A stretch of 64,000 bases of DNA from Sipunculus nudus (taxonomy: Eukaryota; Annelida; Sipuncula; Golfingiida; Sipunculidae): assembly GCA_026874595.1 (NCBI GenBank), contig CM049320.1, positions 5,831,464-5,895,463 on the forward strand. The letters are read 5' to 3'. Positions 1 to 12,130 of the stretch are shown here, piece by piece. Each line of letters starts with the position of its first letter. Position 1 is the stretch's first letter. The translations under genes and the position numbers were made by a program. The notes under the pieces are model-generated. The model had not been told where the DNA came from and searched no databases. It worked only from the letters and a program-made list of their open reading frames with translations.

Positions 1-1309
1 TTGTACAGATCACCCATGTAAGACTCGACACCTCTGAGATTGATTGCGCGAAACAAACATCTCCTATATCTAATATAATAGCTAGACAAAAAATTGTAAT
101 AGTAAGAATATGTGATGATCCCAAAGTATAAATTGTGAAATATTTCTTTTAAGATCCAACCAAATTCCTTGGACGAATTGAGGGAGCTGAGGGCTTATCT
201 AATCCAACCGTATGACAACCGTATAGCCCATATCACACTGGTTAATTCATTACTAGTTTAGTACAGTCTGAAGATAATTTTACCTGAAGTTAGAACATGA
301 ATAGACCAAAGTACTTCCTATATCCGGTCCGATGTTCCAATACGGCAAGACCAACATTTCTCAACTGTACTAGACACTTGGTTTATTATCTGCACACTGA
401 AAGTCTCCATAGAGAACCTAAGATTACCCAGGACCGTAGTGTGACATCCCACCACTGGACCCAGTGATCTGAATCTTCTACACAATTTACAATATTTGAA
501 ATCGACTGATGACCTACGGAAAATAAACGGCAAAGTAACAGCGGCAAAGGAGGATTGTCAGGAGCCGGGCGCGAAAGCTTGTGAGTGTTCTGTCACAAGT
601 AAAGTATAACCATAAAATCCGCATACAGCATAAGCAAAGTGTTCTACACGGGTTTTAAATATGTCATTTTATTAACTTTTTAAGGTTCTGTCACAGTAGA
701 AGAAGATAATGGCGTTTTTTTTAAATTAAACTGAAGTGAAACACGTTCATTTTTTCACCAGTCTTATTAAGGAATAAACAAAGAAGACAGATATAATATA
801 CATCGCCGTGATAAAATGTATAATCATTTTTATTTTATATTTAATTATTTAATTAATATATATCTCTCGCTAGGATGTAAAGTAGCGCTAAGTTATCACC
901 TTATAAATAACGTATAGAGATAAATGTATGTCGGCAATGCATTTAACAACTGCAGGAAGAAATAAAGTGAATTAGGATGCACGAAGGTTTTATGATTCTG
1001 GCCTGGCACTTAATGGCAATGTAGATACGTTTGCTAAACAACTCTTGCTTTTCCGATGGTGTCAAAGAGGAATGAACTGCCAGTATATCTGTCCCATGGT
1101 CCTAAATATGTATCTAAATAAACTAATTTGAAAGAGAGAGATATTTATGTCTATACACTTCTCGCTGGTTTTTGATATGTATTGTTCCACTGTTTCAGTG
1201 TAATCTAAAGTCAATTTTCTCTTTTCATGTATAAAATATACCAAGGCTAAATTATTTAAATACTCAATTCGACAAAAGTAGATTATACAGTGTTTAAAAA
1301 AAATGAAAA
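1..1309. other. Intergenic, no gene seen
   Basis: AT-rich unique-looking sequence. I see no splice-bounded reading frame, tRNA-like box or transposon end. It lies outside the left arm of the inverted duplication, whose recognisable homology begins near 1310-1320. Confidence 0.5.
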
Positions 1310-2431
1310 AAAAACTAGCATACCGATCTAGGCAATGATGTGTATATCACAAATGGGTATCGAAGCTGGATTGAGGAGATTAAATTAGGAAATTATCATG
1401 ATCCTAAATGGGTAGAAACGGGGGTGAGATTGTAGGTATCTCGGAACAGCAGGCTTACAGCTATCTACTAGACTGAAACCTGGTTCCAGTAGGAGGTATC
1501 ATTTAGATATGTCTGTGGAAAATATGACGGTCCTACTCAAGACCCTTTATTACTATATAACAGAACCTATCTTGCTTCGATTAACTTTTAGTTCTATTAG
1601 AGTGTTAAATCCACAGGTCACAATATAATATCCTTTGCCTGTTAACTTATGTATAGGCAATTAAAATATCTCATTAAAGAATAGGTCATGGGATTATTGC
1701 TGACGTTATCTATCTCCTTCAGATAACGGAAACCTTAGAACATGTATGATGGTATTTTGTGAGGCTTTTGAAATTTAAATTTTATACACACGGATAGGGA
1801 AATAAATCAAAAGTCACAACCAGTTATTAATATATTTTAGTTAATATCTGATGCTTTCACGAGATTTCCTAGGTTATTTTCAGGAAAACCTTAGAGTTAT
1901 ATATAGCTCTTTCATATATTTTCAGGTCCCTGGACTATTTGCCCATCATGATATGATATATAAATTGATAATGTTGCATTAGTGCAAACATGTCCTATCT
2001 TGCTTTTGTATTTTTGTTATTCGAACGTTTAAGGAATAAGCGATAATACATTTACTTACAGGAACCATCAGTTGATAATACAATCAAAACATGATATTGC
2101 ATCAATACCTTTTTATTCATGAATTATCCAAGGACGCAGGATTATGAAAATCAGAAATACAAGTTAACAACAACACAGAAAATAATATGCATTTTAACAT
2201 ATTTGTGAAATAAAACTGTTCTCATTATTAATTTTATGTAAAATTATTGTAACCCGAAGTGATTATTAATGACAACATGAGTTCAATTATTGTCTTCCTT
2301 AAAATGTTCATTTACAGTATATTATCTGGGCGATTCAACAAAATTTATATGTGGTATGTGTGCTTTTTCTTCTTTCCCTCTCTACACGTTTGCAAGTGAG
2401 AGGGCTTGTTCCCACTTCACGATCTTTACAT

Positions 2432-5400
2432 CTATGCGAGGCAATCTGAAACAAGAAATCCATACTTTAGCATAATGGACATAACTAGGTTGCATTGTCC
2501 ATGGTAGGAGGAGAGAGTGATTACGGAGGCATGTAAGAGTTGAAACTAGTATGTCCTTGTTTGAAGGAAAGTGATAAGCGTTATGAGACCAGTTTGTTTC
2601 GGTCCGTATGTGAAATATATTTGACTTGATGATTAAATATATATTTTCTAAAAAAAACCGCATACTTTCATCAAGAAATGCTAACAGGATAAATAGGTTT
2701 GCAGTGGTAATCTTGATAAATGCTTAAGGCACTTTAGCACGGAAGATACGAAGTGCGTGTAAAAGTAAGAATAAATGTGATAGCTACCCTCTCCGATATT
2801 TTCGGCATACGTCTGCGGATCAGCACAAGCATCACCAATGTACTCCGACTCAATGTCATCCAGATCAATATTATCCCGTTCACCGGCTTTATACGCGATA
2901 TTAGCAGCATAATCCGTGCATTCACCACCTGACTCGGTGAAACACTGGAAGACTACAAAGTACTCATCCGTCACTTTCAGGAAGCGAATTTGGACAGCTG
3001 AAAGTAGAGTTAGTTGATTTCAGTAACGCTGTTTCTGGATTCCCCGTTTAGTCTATATCTTCTTCATACTTCACCTATATACTTTCATATAAATTGTTTC
3101 CTTTAAACAATTTTGGTTCGGTCAAAGTTTGTTTTACAAAATTAGAAATCAGGATACGGGAATGTTCATACGATTCATCATTTACCACCTAATCAGATTT
3201 CTTGATGTAGTTTTTGCTCAACGCAAGGAACTCAGCTTTTCAATACACTCTGTCTGTGTTTTCCGATCATATTGTGATAACAAATTAAGCTGGTTATTTT
3301 GTTTAATGTCACAATCACAATTAATGTCAGAATTTGACCCCTTATATTGTTGTATGTTTACACATGATGTAGCCCGTACGAATTCTCTTCTGTTGTTCTT
3401 GGTCTTCAATTAATCTGTGTGGACTTTGGCTTTACAGTTAAAGGGGAAGAACATTTATTTCACTGTATAAAGTATAAATGTACTCTCTTTTCGCTTTCAT
3501 TACAAGAGTTATTATTGGATATTACAAAATTCATCCAATTAATTAATGAAATGGTACTCCTCTGTTTTGGCTTACATTTAAAAACAAATAACAAAATAAA
3601 ATATGTTTTTGGCTCAAATATTTTAGCCAGTTTTAATGATCAACACCTAAACGAAAACTCATTCCTAATTTTTATAAATTATACAATTGTATTGCTGATT
3701 ATTAGATCCCGGCATACATTATCTGGTATGATAAGTTAAACATGTATCTCACATTGTTTTATTATCACATTGTTTATATTTCTTTCAGGAAGGTATTAAT
3801 TCTGATGTCTAATAATGACGATATAATATATAATGCTCACTTACTCCCGCCCACAAGGTACGTTCCTTCATCATTGCCCGGTGCCAATAAATTTGGTAAA
3901 CCTAAAACGCATGGGGTGTCACCGTTATTTCTGAAAGCAAAAATTTTCATATGTGTTATTATCAGTGTACAATATAGACAATACACACATATAAACATCC
4001 ACACATAAGTATATATATGTATACTATATTATTCATATTACAATTCCCTCAACGTTTCTTTTAATAATGTTTATATAAAACGCTGCACAAATTAGTGTCA
4101 AAATACCCAATCAGATATTCTGCTATGAATTAAATGTGATTTAGTTGAAATAAAGGTGTAAATGCTGAGATATTGGATACCTCATCTTAGAGGAGACTTT
4201 ATGATTAGCGAATTGGATTACCTTTCCTCATACAGTCCTGGATAATAAACATCAGTATATACTCACGTGTATGACTCTTTGTAATACAGGTTGCCTCCAT
4301 TTCGGTAGACTGTGATGATAAAGTCATATTCAGCAGGTGTGAAGGTCTGGTAATAGCGCCAGCTGACCCACTGGCCGATCAGCTGATAAATTTGATCATA
4401 AGCATTATTGGAAATTTGTCCGTATATCTTACGCAGTTGGAAGAATTATATACATAAACCTATAATACTTCATTATATACATAATTTAACATAAAGGAAA
4501 AATTATATATTATATATAAAGTCTCAAGCAATATTTAAGCCTGGATATCAATCGTTGAAAGGAAATTGTGTTTATGATTTTTTGTTGAATACAAAAAAAA
4601 TCTTCCGAAATCGATTCAAAAAGTTTTCTTTCAAGCACACCAAATCCAAGAACATGACAAATGTATAGCAGTATCAGTATATTTGAATTATCTTTAAATA
4701 TTTATCGCTGTTGATTGAAAGAAAACTTCATGCAAACCTTGTCTTCATTAAAGTCTTCATCCAGGGGAACATTATTGGTGATACAAGTGCCAGCTGCGGG
4801 TGGAAGAGAATATATCAGTTGATTGCAATAGGCAGGCATTTAAAAACAACAATGCTTGCTCATCAGTTCGAATAAAGATACCTGGTTGTTAAAGAAATAT
4901 TTCTTCGTCTATTGCAAATTGAAATAATTATGCAAACGTTTTTAAGTTTTGTGCCTGTTTTATATCTATTGCCAATTTAAAAAATTAAAATCTGGATCTG
5001 TACAACATACTCGACCTGACTCAAATGAGGTTTCAAACTTCCACTTGTTTTACTGACTCAAGAAATTCTCATGGGGAAAGTTTACATAGAAAAAACAGAG
5101 GTGATCTTGGAGAATCTTATGAGCAAGCGTGCTTTACGAAATGTTTATGAAATCCATTTAACACCCCGTATGACATCCGACAGAATCATGCTTTTTAAAT
5201 AATAAAGGCATCCCAAGCTCACATTGGGACTGGAATTACATTAAATAGGGCACACAGGTGGTTTTACTTTTACATTCCCAAATATGAACTAGAACACATT
5301 ATACTGATCATAGGAGCTTATAATAATGGTCCAGGCTTCAACTAGAATATCTCAACATAGGTTAAACATAGCTGGGGATAGAAAACTATGTAGCAACATA

Positions 5401-6139
5401 CTATCCATATTGTCGTCACATCTACACACCTAAAACAGGGCAAGAAGCTCTTTCTTTACAGACAGATTGAAGAATAGTATGCAATGATGTCAATAACTAT
5501 AATTTTTCACACTTTACAAGCCTGTTAAGTCTTTCTCTCTTAACTGCGCCTATAATTCCGCAACATATGCTTGAGCATCTTCTAGTAAAAAGTGGCGATA
5601 TCTTAGAGTAGTCAAAACACTAAATTAACAGATTCAGAATGATAATTTATATGTGATCAACTGATGCAGTACACATATGATCCTACTCAGCCCGCACTGA
5701 AGGTTATGCAGGTCTGAGGATATTCATCGGTGTTATGGCCCATGTTATATGGTTGATTACACACCCAGGACCTGCCGTTAGAAAACGGATTAGGTTGAGA
5801 CCAGAATAAATAGAATGTCATGAGAGAAGCGCTACCGCCCTTTTGTTTAGTCATAATCCTAAATGGAACTCTGCAGATCTAAATACTTAAGATTCAGAAA
5901 AAAATGGAGGCGGTTACCTCAACTAAAAATTTGAAAAAGTCACTCGAAAAATTAGATTATTAAAACAGTTGCCAAAGAATCATAATTCCTCATTCATTTT
6001 TCTGATTATTCTACCCCGACGTTATACATTTGATAATTACTTTCCCTTTCAAAGAAATTGAAAAGTTACCTGAGGTAGGGCGGTTGATGTAGCCTAAGAG
6101 AACCAGGGCCAACCAAAGCACTTTTCTTCCTCCAGTCAT
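2432..6139 (-). CDS. Secreted lipocalin-like protein, six exons, intact copy
   Basis: Exons in transcript order are 6139-6070, 4793-4738, 4382-4267, 3930-3845, 2997-2788 and 2445-2432, all with AG/GT borders, joining in frame to 552 nt (183 aa plus TAG). Residues 1-23 form a signal peptide (start MTGGRKVLWLALVLLG). Residues 42-50 read K-LIGQWVSW, the lipocalin G-x-W of strand A, preceded by Cys27 and the acidic DEDFNED. Residues 119-128 read TDEYFVVFQC, the conserved TDY strand of the second lipocalin motif. Six cysteines in the mature chain (27, 88, 128, 136, 167, 181) allow three disulfides, one at the extreme C-terminus as in many lipocalins. Length fits the family. Such proteins are secreted binders of small hydrophobic ligands; the ligand here is unknown. 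The family call rests on motif and length, not on a search. The right-arm copy confirms every exon border. The minus strand below 2432 is 3' UTR or flank. Confidence 0.8.
5690..5945 (+). mobile_element. 5'-truncated tRNA-SINE fossil in lipocalin intron 1 (left copy)
   Basis: This block matches the 3' two-thirds of the SINE at 34642-35093. Shared parts include 'tcggtgttatggcccat', 'attacacacccaggacc', 'gaactctgcaga' and the terminal 'aaaatggaggcggttacctc' followed by A-rich sequence. The tRNA-like head is missing. The same fossil lies at the mirrored place in the other arm (16640-16905), so it was inserted before the duplication. Confidence 0.7.
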
Positions 6140-6360
6140 GATGAGCAATGTTGTGGTTGAGAATTAACTCTGAAGCTAGTGGTCTACACAAACTGAGCAG
6201 ATCCAACTACCTGCTATCCGGCAGTTCTTTTATAGACCAGTCGTTCACGTCATATGAGGAAGGCGTGGTCTAATCCAAATATAAGGAATGAGTGACAGGT
6301 GGCTGTAAAGACAGGTGAAAGGTCAACGTGACGTCAATAATTCTTAACGTTGATAATTTT
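6140..6360 (-). promoter_or_regulatory. Core promoter of the left lipocalin gene (TATA, CRE)
   Basis: Read on the minus strand, TATAAAA lies at 6234-6228, about 95 bases upstream of the ATG at 6139, which leaves room for a short 5' UTR. A perfect TGACGTCA lies at 6336-6329 and a TGACGTGA half-site close to the TATA box (about 6252-6245). The whole block is nearly identical in the other arm (16240-16443). The CRE/ATF assignment is by motif only. Confidence 0.65.
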
Positions 6361-6695
6361 ACATTGTTCATAGTGTATATAAATTTATGTATACATCTAA
6401 ATTACTCAATTTATATGGGCTAATGCACCCATAATTGAATCTTAACTGACCCAGAAAGATAAAACATTTTTATTAAGGATTGTCTTTCAAAATCAATAGT
6501 TATAGCTTTGACATCTCAGTTTGTGAATATCATATGGCAATGATAAATTATTTGAAACAGATAAATACACGGGAACAAACAGCTGCTAAAACACATTTGT
6601 GTTGTATCAAATTCAGTCTGCAAATGTATTTCGTCGTTTTAACATCCCCCCTAATTTCTTACGTACATTCAGAACATGTTGCAAGCTATTCATGT

Positions 6696-6696
<1 letters not shown>

Positions 6697-6766
<70 letters not shown>

Positions 6767-6790
6767 ATATATATTTATATTTATATATAT
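6697..6790. repeat. (TA)n microsatellite
   Basis: Near-pure TA dinucleotide tract of about 60 bases with an imperfect tail. It lies in the upstream flank of the left lipocalin gene and has no counterpart of similar length in the other arm, so it expanded after duplication. Open frames across it (YIYIYI) are artefacts. Confidence 0.95.
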
Positions 6791-8648
6791 GTCCGCGGAA
6801 TTGTCATATTCATAAATTTGAGTATCAAACCCGATATTTGATGTACAAATTCAAATTGCTATTAATAACTGATATAAATTTCGAACTTTTAAATTTACCA
6901 ATATGAAGAAATTTGCCATTCACAAAAAAAAATTCAGGTTAATCCAGCAAAAATTAAAAAGTTTAATCTATATAGTTACATGATACCGAGCTTTCGTGAT
7001 CAAATGACGTTAACATTTATAAATTCTTGTAGCTGCAGCACCGGCCTTTTGTCTCCATTCACGTTTATATATTATTAAATCACTTTTAAACAAGGTGAAC
7101 GAGCCAGGACATTGAGGTAGCTAATGAAATCACCAGAGTTTAAATCATACAACAAAAAGGCGAAGCTTTTCGGCTTATGCCCGCATGTCGCAGTCAATAC
7201 CGCAAATGAAACCAAAATGTTACATTTCAGTCAATCATGTCAGTGCTTAGTGTTGTACGAAATAGAAATATGTCTTTTATTTCACCGAGTTAAGCATTAG
7301 GACATAAAAAGCCAGCTGATGGCATTCTTCTAAAAAAATCGGTCGTTTTAAATAGTTATGTTATAATACAATTTCCATCAGCTTAGTCATTTTTACATAC
7401 ATTTTGTCTTTTAATGAACAAGAACAATGAGATCTAGAACAATGTGATGCAACAAGAACACCAAGGCCCATTCATCTTAACACCTCACACTAGTGCTTTT
7501 TTCTTTCAAAACCATTATTACCTGTTATAAAAACATATGGAGCATATTTCTCACAAACACAATCTGCCTGCTATGCACACGCAACAAGTAAGCTGAAAGT
7601 TGCGCATTTTATTGCAGCAGTGGTTTCATTTTATATGTTTGAGAAATCTAAATATTAAAGCAAATTGTAATAAACTTCATAAACCGTGTTCATATTTAGG
7701 TTTCCTTTTTGTACTGGACTATAAAATAAATATAATTCGTTCAATGTTTTGTTAATGCTTAGAGATTATTTCTCTTATTAATCCAGCAACTTTGCTTTAC
7801 ACAAGCTGAATGAGGCTTTGGCACAATTCACAACAGATAAGGTATGTGTTAAGTGAATGTAACGCTGATGGGAAAATCCAAATAGATTTCGACTGACCTT
7901 TTACATTTATGCATAAAAGGCATAATTTTTGAGTATTCATTTGAAAATATTTGTTAATCCAAAAATTGTGGTTTATATTTTTAAAAATAAGTATTGAATG
8001 TCAAGAACATTCAATTATTTCAAATATGATATCGTAAACACATTTCTTTTAATAGATATTTCATAGACGGGGGTTACAATATCAAACGAAAAAAAAGTCA
8101 TACACAAATAATATATTGCATAAAATATATATAAAGCCTTGGGTGGTCATTGTAAAATTATGAAACGTTTCCTTCTTGAAATTTGATCACACTTCAACCA
8201 TCTTTACCGGGCCTCATCATTGTATTGAGCTTAAAACTGTCACTTTTAATACCGGTGTTTAGGATTCTGACTGCTTCATGCGGTAGGCCTGACCATTCAT
8301 ATGTCATAGATTTCTAGTTTGTTGCTATTGGATTTCATGTAGGGTGGCACATCTCTGTGCTTATTATTACACGATGGCGCTTTAGAGTGAATGATGCTTA
8401 AGAAATTGGGGGTGCATAACGATCAGATTACCTTCATAAACACATTTTTATTAAGCATAAAATATAGTATCAGTCACCTGACTTAGTGTCAATCCTGTAT
8501 TGATGAATTCAACAGAGGAGAGTCATAATGGTTAGCTTTACTAGCATCGGAAACGAAACAGACAACGGATGCTTTTAAACCCGAAGTTATAGCTTAAATT
8601 ATTGCACATGTGATAAAAGAGACACTCGGGTACCAGCCCTCTGTTAGG

Positions 8649-9600
8649 AGACAACTGGTAATTGGGTCGCGACAGTGGCTCCACTAAAAGTTGATGATTT
8701 AGGGAAGAGCTAACACACCAAAACGGGACAAAAGTTTTGTACATAATAATAACCGACCGCAATATTTTAAATATAAGAAATATAACACAATGAATATGTT
8801 TGAATTTACAAATAAAACTATATGAACACAGGATGTAGGTAGCTGATTCAGTTTTAGCCCAAGGGGGCGTCATTTAAGGTCTAATCATCGTCAAACAACC
8901 TTGGTTTAATTTAGCTCTAGAATTTATATTAATAATAATTTTAGACACAGTGAAGTATTTATATTTAGAATCCTTAGAATATTCTCTATCAGATGATATA
9001 TATATTAAAAAGTGTAACAGTGTCCACTTTGAAAATTTTAAACTTGAAATGATTTAAATTTTTTTTTTAATTGGATGTATCTCAAAATTGGCATAGGGTA
9101 TGTATGTGGAAATAGTATCATTTGAAACTACATACAAATATCTCCAGGCGTTTTTTTGGTTATATATTTATTGTCTTTTTTTCATAATGAATTTTAAATT
9201 TAGAAAAAAAGTGTGATGTTAACAATACTTTTTTCGTTTAAATTACGTATTTCTACTACACTAAAAACGATATAGGAAAAAGAAAAAAACGCATTTTAGA
9301 ATACTTGTTGATTCACCTATATGCAAAATTTGAAGACTCTATATTCGAAGGTTTTTGAGAAATATCGCTCTGAAGACCGTACAGTCTCCTGAAATACTGT
9401 TTTGAGAAAACGGCCAAAAACTGTTTGGGAAGAGAAATTTCGTTTTGAGTGGAAAACAGGGATATAAGCGCAAGTGACAGTTGTATTTTTTCACTAAATG
9501 TTCCCATGAGAATCGGTTTCAATATATAAATTATAAAATTTAATGGTTTAACAATGTTAAAAACAGGATTTAATTAGGCATCATGACAACTGGAGAACTG
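8649..9600. other. Spacer of inverted duplication, no gene seen
   Basis: AT-rich unique sequence just inside the inner edge of the left arm. Long A and T runs occur at 9060-9300. I see no supported exon. Confidence 0.45.
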
Positions 9601-10480
9601 TCAAACTAAAGTAGGCGGAGCTTACTGGTCCGAGGGGTCGGTCATCGGTAATCAGGTCATGGGCTACCGCGCCGGGGCACGCGTCAGGTGTGAAGTGACT
9701 GATAAGAACGATCACTCTGTTTACTATGGTCTCTCATTCAGACCACCATATACCCTAATCCAATTAATAGCTTCTCTCTCCCTCTCACAATTATATATGA
9801 GACACTACATAGCTAGCAGCAACTCTCTCTCTCTCATCAGATTTATTTACATCAGTCATATACGCGCTAAATCGTGCTGTGGCCGCCCTTCCTTTACCGA
9901 TCGCTCTTATAGCTAAGACTCCAGCGCAGTTCACTTCGCAAAATTTGTTAGCAGGCGACGTGGTGGTGTAACTTGGTGCCGCATTCCTCTCACAAAATTC
10001 ATTCGTGCAACGCAGTCCCATATTGCTGCACCACCCTCGGCGTTTATCTATATCCTCCACTAACGATAAATGGACCCTGGGAGAAATGTTATAGTGTATA
10101 ACAGGGTCAATATTACAGAAATAACAATCGGTAAATTCATATTTCTAGGTATATTCTTGGTGCCAGGACCATTATTGGGTGACACTTACATATTTTAGGG
10201 CAGTGACATAGACATTATTCGGCGACTGGAGGAGTACAGATTGTACAGTTAATTCTGGGTTAGGCGTATAGGGGGGACGTGTTTGTATTAATTAGTGCCA
10301 ATTAGTAAGTGCCGGTAATAAAGATAAGCTCTTTCCCGGCTGACTGATCGCGGCTTCCCCACGCCTGTCAATCAACCATTTGCCTAATACCACGAGCGCA
10401 TGGTTAACCAATAAGCAACTTACACGCTAACTCTCGCCGAGCTGACAGTTGGTCCTGTTTGCACCCCACGTGGGGTTGAC
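9600..10480. other. GC-richer island in the spacer with motif cluster
   Basis: Base composition shifts from the AT-rich surroundings, with CpG-containing words such as 'ctaccgcgccggggcacgcg' (9664-9683). A 12-bp palindrome CCCCACGTGGGG with a CACGTG E-box lies at 10464-10475 and an AGATAAG GATA-type site near 10322. A minus-strand frame of 89 codons (10060-9791) is present, but I see no family or clean splice borders. It could be a promoter or a decayed element. Confidence 0.3.
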
Positions 10481-10990
10481 ATCTGAATTAAAATACTTTT
10501 TTTTCTAATTAATACAATATAACCCCAGGAACGTGTTTTTGTGAAAAGATAGATATAGCAAACATCTATAAAACCAGATGCTTTCCAGAAAAATGTAATT
10601 TTCATGATTTTTGACGAAGATTATACCTTAAAGGCGTAAAGGAAAAAAAGGAAAAAGTAATAAATATACAGTGATTTGTTTGATTCTGATCTTTTGTAAG
10701 AGAAAATTCTCAATTTACTCACTTATAATGTCCTACATTGTAACTACCGTCCTCATTTGATGAACTTTTTTTCTTCTTGAAATTGTTTAGTTTTGGCAGC
10801 AGTAAAACAATTCAAGACGGTAGAACGAATGTATTTAGACAAAAATATTTAATTACATAATCCAAAGTTTTAAGTTCTTATAGTGGGGATGACGTTTCCA
10901 AACATGTGCACGGTGAACTCGCTAACTCCGGTGAACACAGATCATAGGTATCAATGAGCATGGTGGGTAATGATGGTGACTTCTTTTCAG

Positions 10991-11148
10991 ACCACCTTTG
11001 CGATAAGACCCCTTGTGGAATGCTTTACTACAAGTATCCATCTTTCGAACCAAGGTGTGATTGGATAATTATACCTGGAGAGGTGTATATTCAAGATGAA
11101 TATTCTGATTTTCTTATTCCTACTCCTGTACCTGGATTCCGAAGCTAA
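10991..11148 (+). CDS. Possible terminal exon, unrecognised
   Basis: A good acceptor (tgacttcttttcag, ending at 10990) opens a phase-1 frame that runs to TAA at 11146-11148. It encodes about 52 residues with three cysteines, aromatic-rich, including DKTPCGMLYYKYPSFEP and ending IPTPVPGFRS. Composition looks coding, unlike the surrounding AT-rich DNA. I do not recognise the family and found no matching upstream exon. It has no copy in the arms. It could be a lone or decayed exon. Confidence 0.28.
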
Positions 11149-11169
11149 TTGTTGTATGATTTTCAACTT

Positions 11170-11250
11170 ATGATTGAAAAAATATGAGCCATGGAATATA
11201 ACTTTGTTTTAAAAAAAGTAATATTTCATGGCTCATATATTTTAATCATG
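11170..11250. repeat. Imperfect inverted repeat (hairpin)
   Basis: About 30-bp arms (11170-11199 and 11221-11250) share the core ATATGAGCCATG and its complement, separated by a 21-base A/T-rich loop. It starts some 20 bases after the stop of the possible exon above. It could be a tiny foldback element or a 3'-end structure. Confidence 0.55.
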
Positions 11251-11538
11251 AGATATTCTCAAACCTTTTCGATTGAAATGAAAAAAGTTCTAGGAAGGTT
11301 CAGCTTCATTGTTTTGCTTCATTCTTAGGAAAAACAACCGCGTTTACATAGTTTTGTAGTTTGAACATATGATATGTTAAAATGTTTGGTCTAAAGGAAC
11401 CATACAAAGAGCCAAGAGGTTTCTGATTTATGTTAACATTTCCAGGTATAATAAGCAATTATTAGAATAACTGTGTCTCTACATCATGTGTTTCAAGATC
11501 AATGAGATTTGTTTTTCATTTTTGTTCATATACTTTAT

Positions 11539-11539
<1 letters not shown>

Positions 11540-11599
<60 letters not shown>
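11540..11599. repeat. (AT)n microsatellite
   Basis: Pure AT dinucleotide tract of 60 bases in the spacer. Confidence 0.95.
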
Positions 11600-11602
<3 letters not shown>

Positions 11603-11869
11603 GAAAAACATCGTCCTTTCCTTCTTAGCTGACACCTTTTGAAACAATGTCAATATCAAACTTTGAACCAGTAGCGTATTCTCTCTATCTCTAGCCTCCG
11701 ATGCCTATGTAATTTTTAACCATTATATTATTATCGCTATATATTCCTATGTCGGCTTTCATCACCAAGTCTTTGAACTCGGAGGAAACCACATGTCCAA
11801 ATACCTGTGTGGAATGCTGAATGTTTTCCTGTGGCAAGGCATTGTGCTTTAACTGATAAAATGATTTAT

Positions 11870-12130
11870 ATGACATGATTAACTGAAAGGTAACATGATT
11901 GTTTCATTTGCGCCGTTAACGGCACCATGCGGGCAACAGCTCCGACCATTGGCTTTTTTTTCTATGATTTACTCTCTCGGTATATATTCAGTTACCGCAC
12001 CGCGCTGACTCGTTCTCCGTGTATACAACTGATAAAAGTATACATCTACCTAAACAAAAACCGAGACTACTTGCAATATGAACATTATTTGGCCACGAAA
12101 CGGGGATATTATGTTACTATTAATCTTATG
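11870..12130 (+). repeat. Diverged extra copy of lipocalin upstream flank
   Basis: Read on the plus strand this resembles 15415-15690. Shared words include 'gattaactgaaaggtaacatg', 'tgtttcatttgcg', 'accatgcgggca', 'tatgattta.actctc' and the 'gatattatgttacta' end. It is far more diverged than the two arms are from each other, so it marks an older copy of the unit. No exon follows it. Confidence 0.5.

Larger units (their letters stand above)
1310..8648 (+). repeat. Left arm of large inverted duplication
   Basis: The reverse complement of this stretch matches 13968-21330 along its whole length, with substitutions and small indels. Anchors I could align by eye include 1320-1500 with 21130-21320, 1690-1740 with 20815-20870, 2470-2610 with 19960-20100, all six lipocalin exons, the promoter, 7300-7560 with 15120-15330, 7800-7860 with 14770-14830, 8160-8290 with 14310-14450 and 8380-8645 with 13970-14230. 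Conservation covers introns and both flanks, so the whole segment was copied, not a processed transcript. The two arms differ enough that this is not an assembly echo of one locus. Edges are good to a few tens of bases. Confidence 0.88.

Noticed and set aside
6480-6906. Long open frames of alternating Tyr-Ile
   Set aside because: They are translations of a (TA)n microsatellite. The same applies at 18540, 22249, 32010 and 42580.
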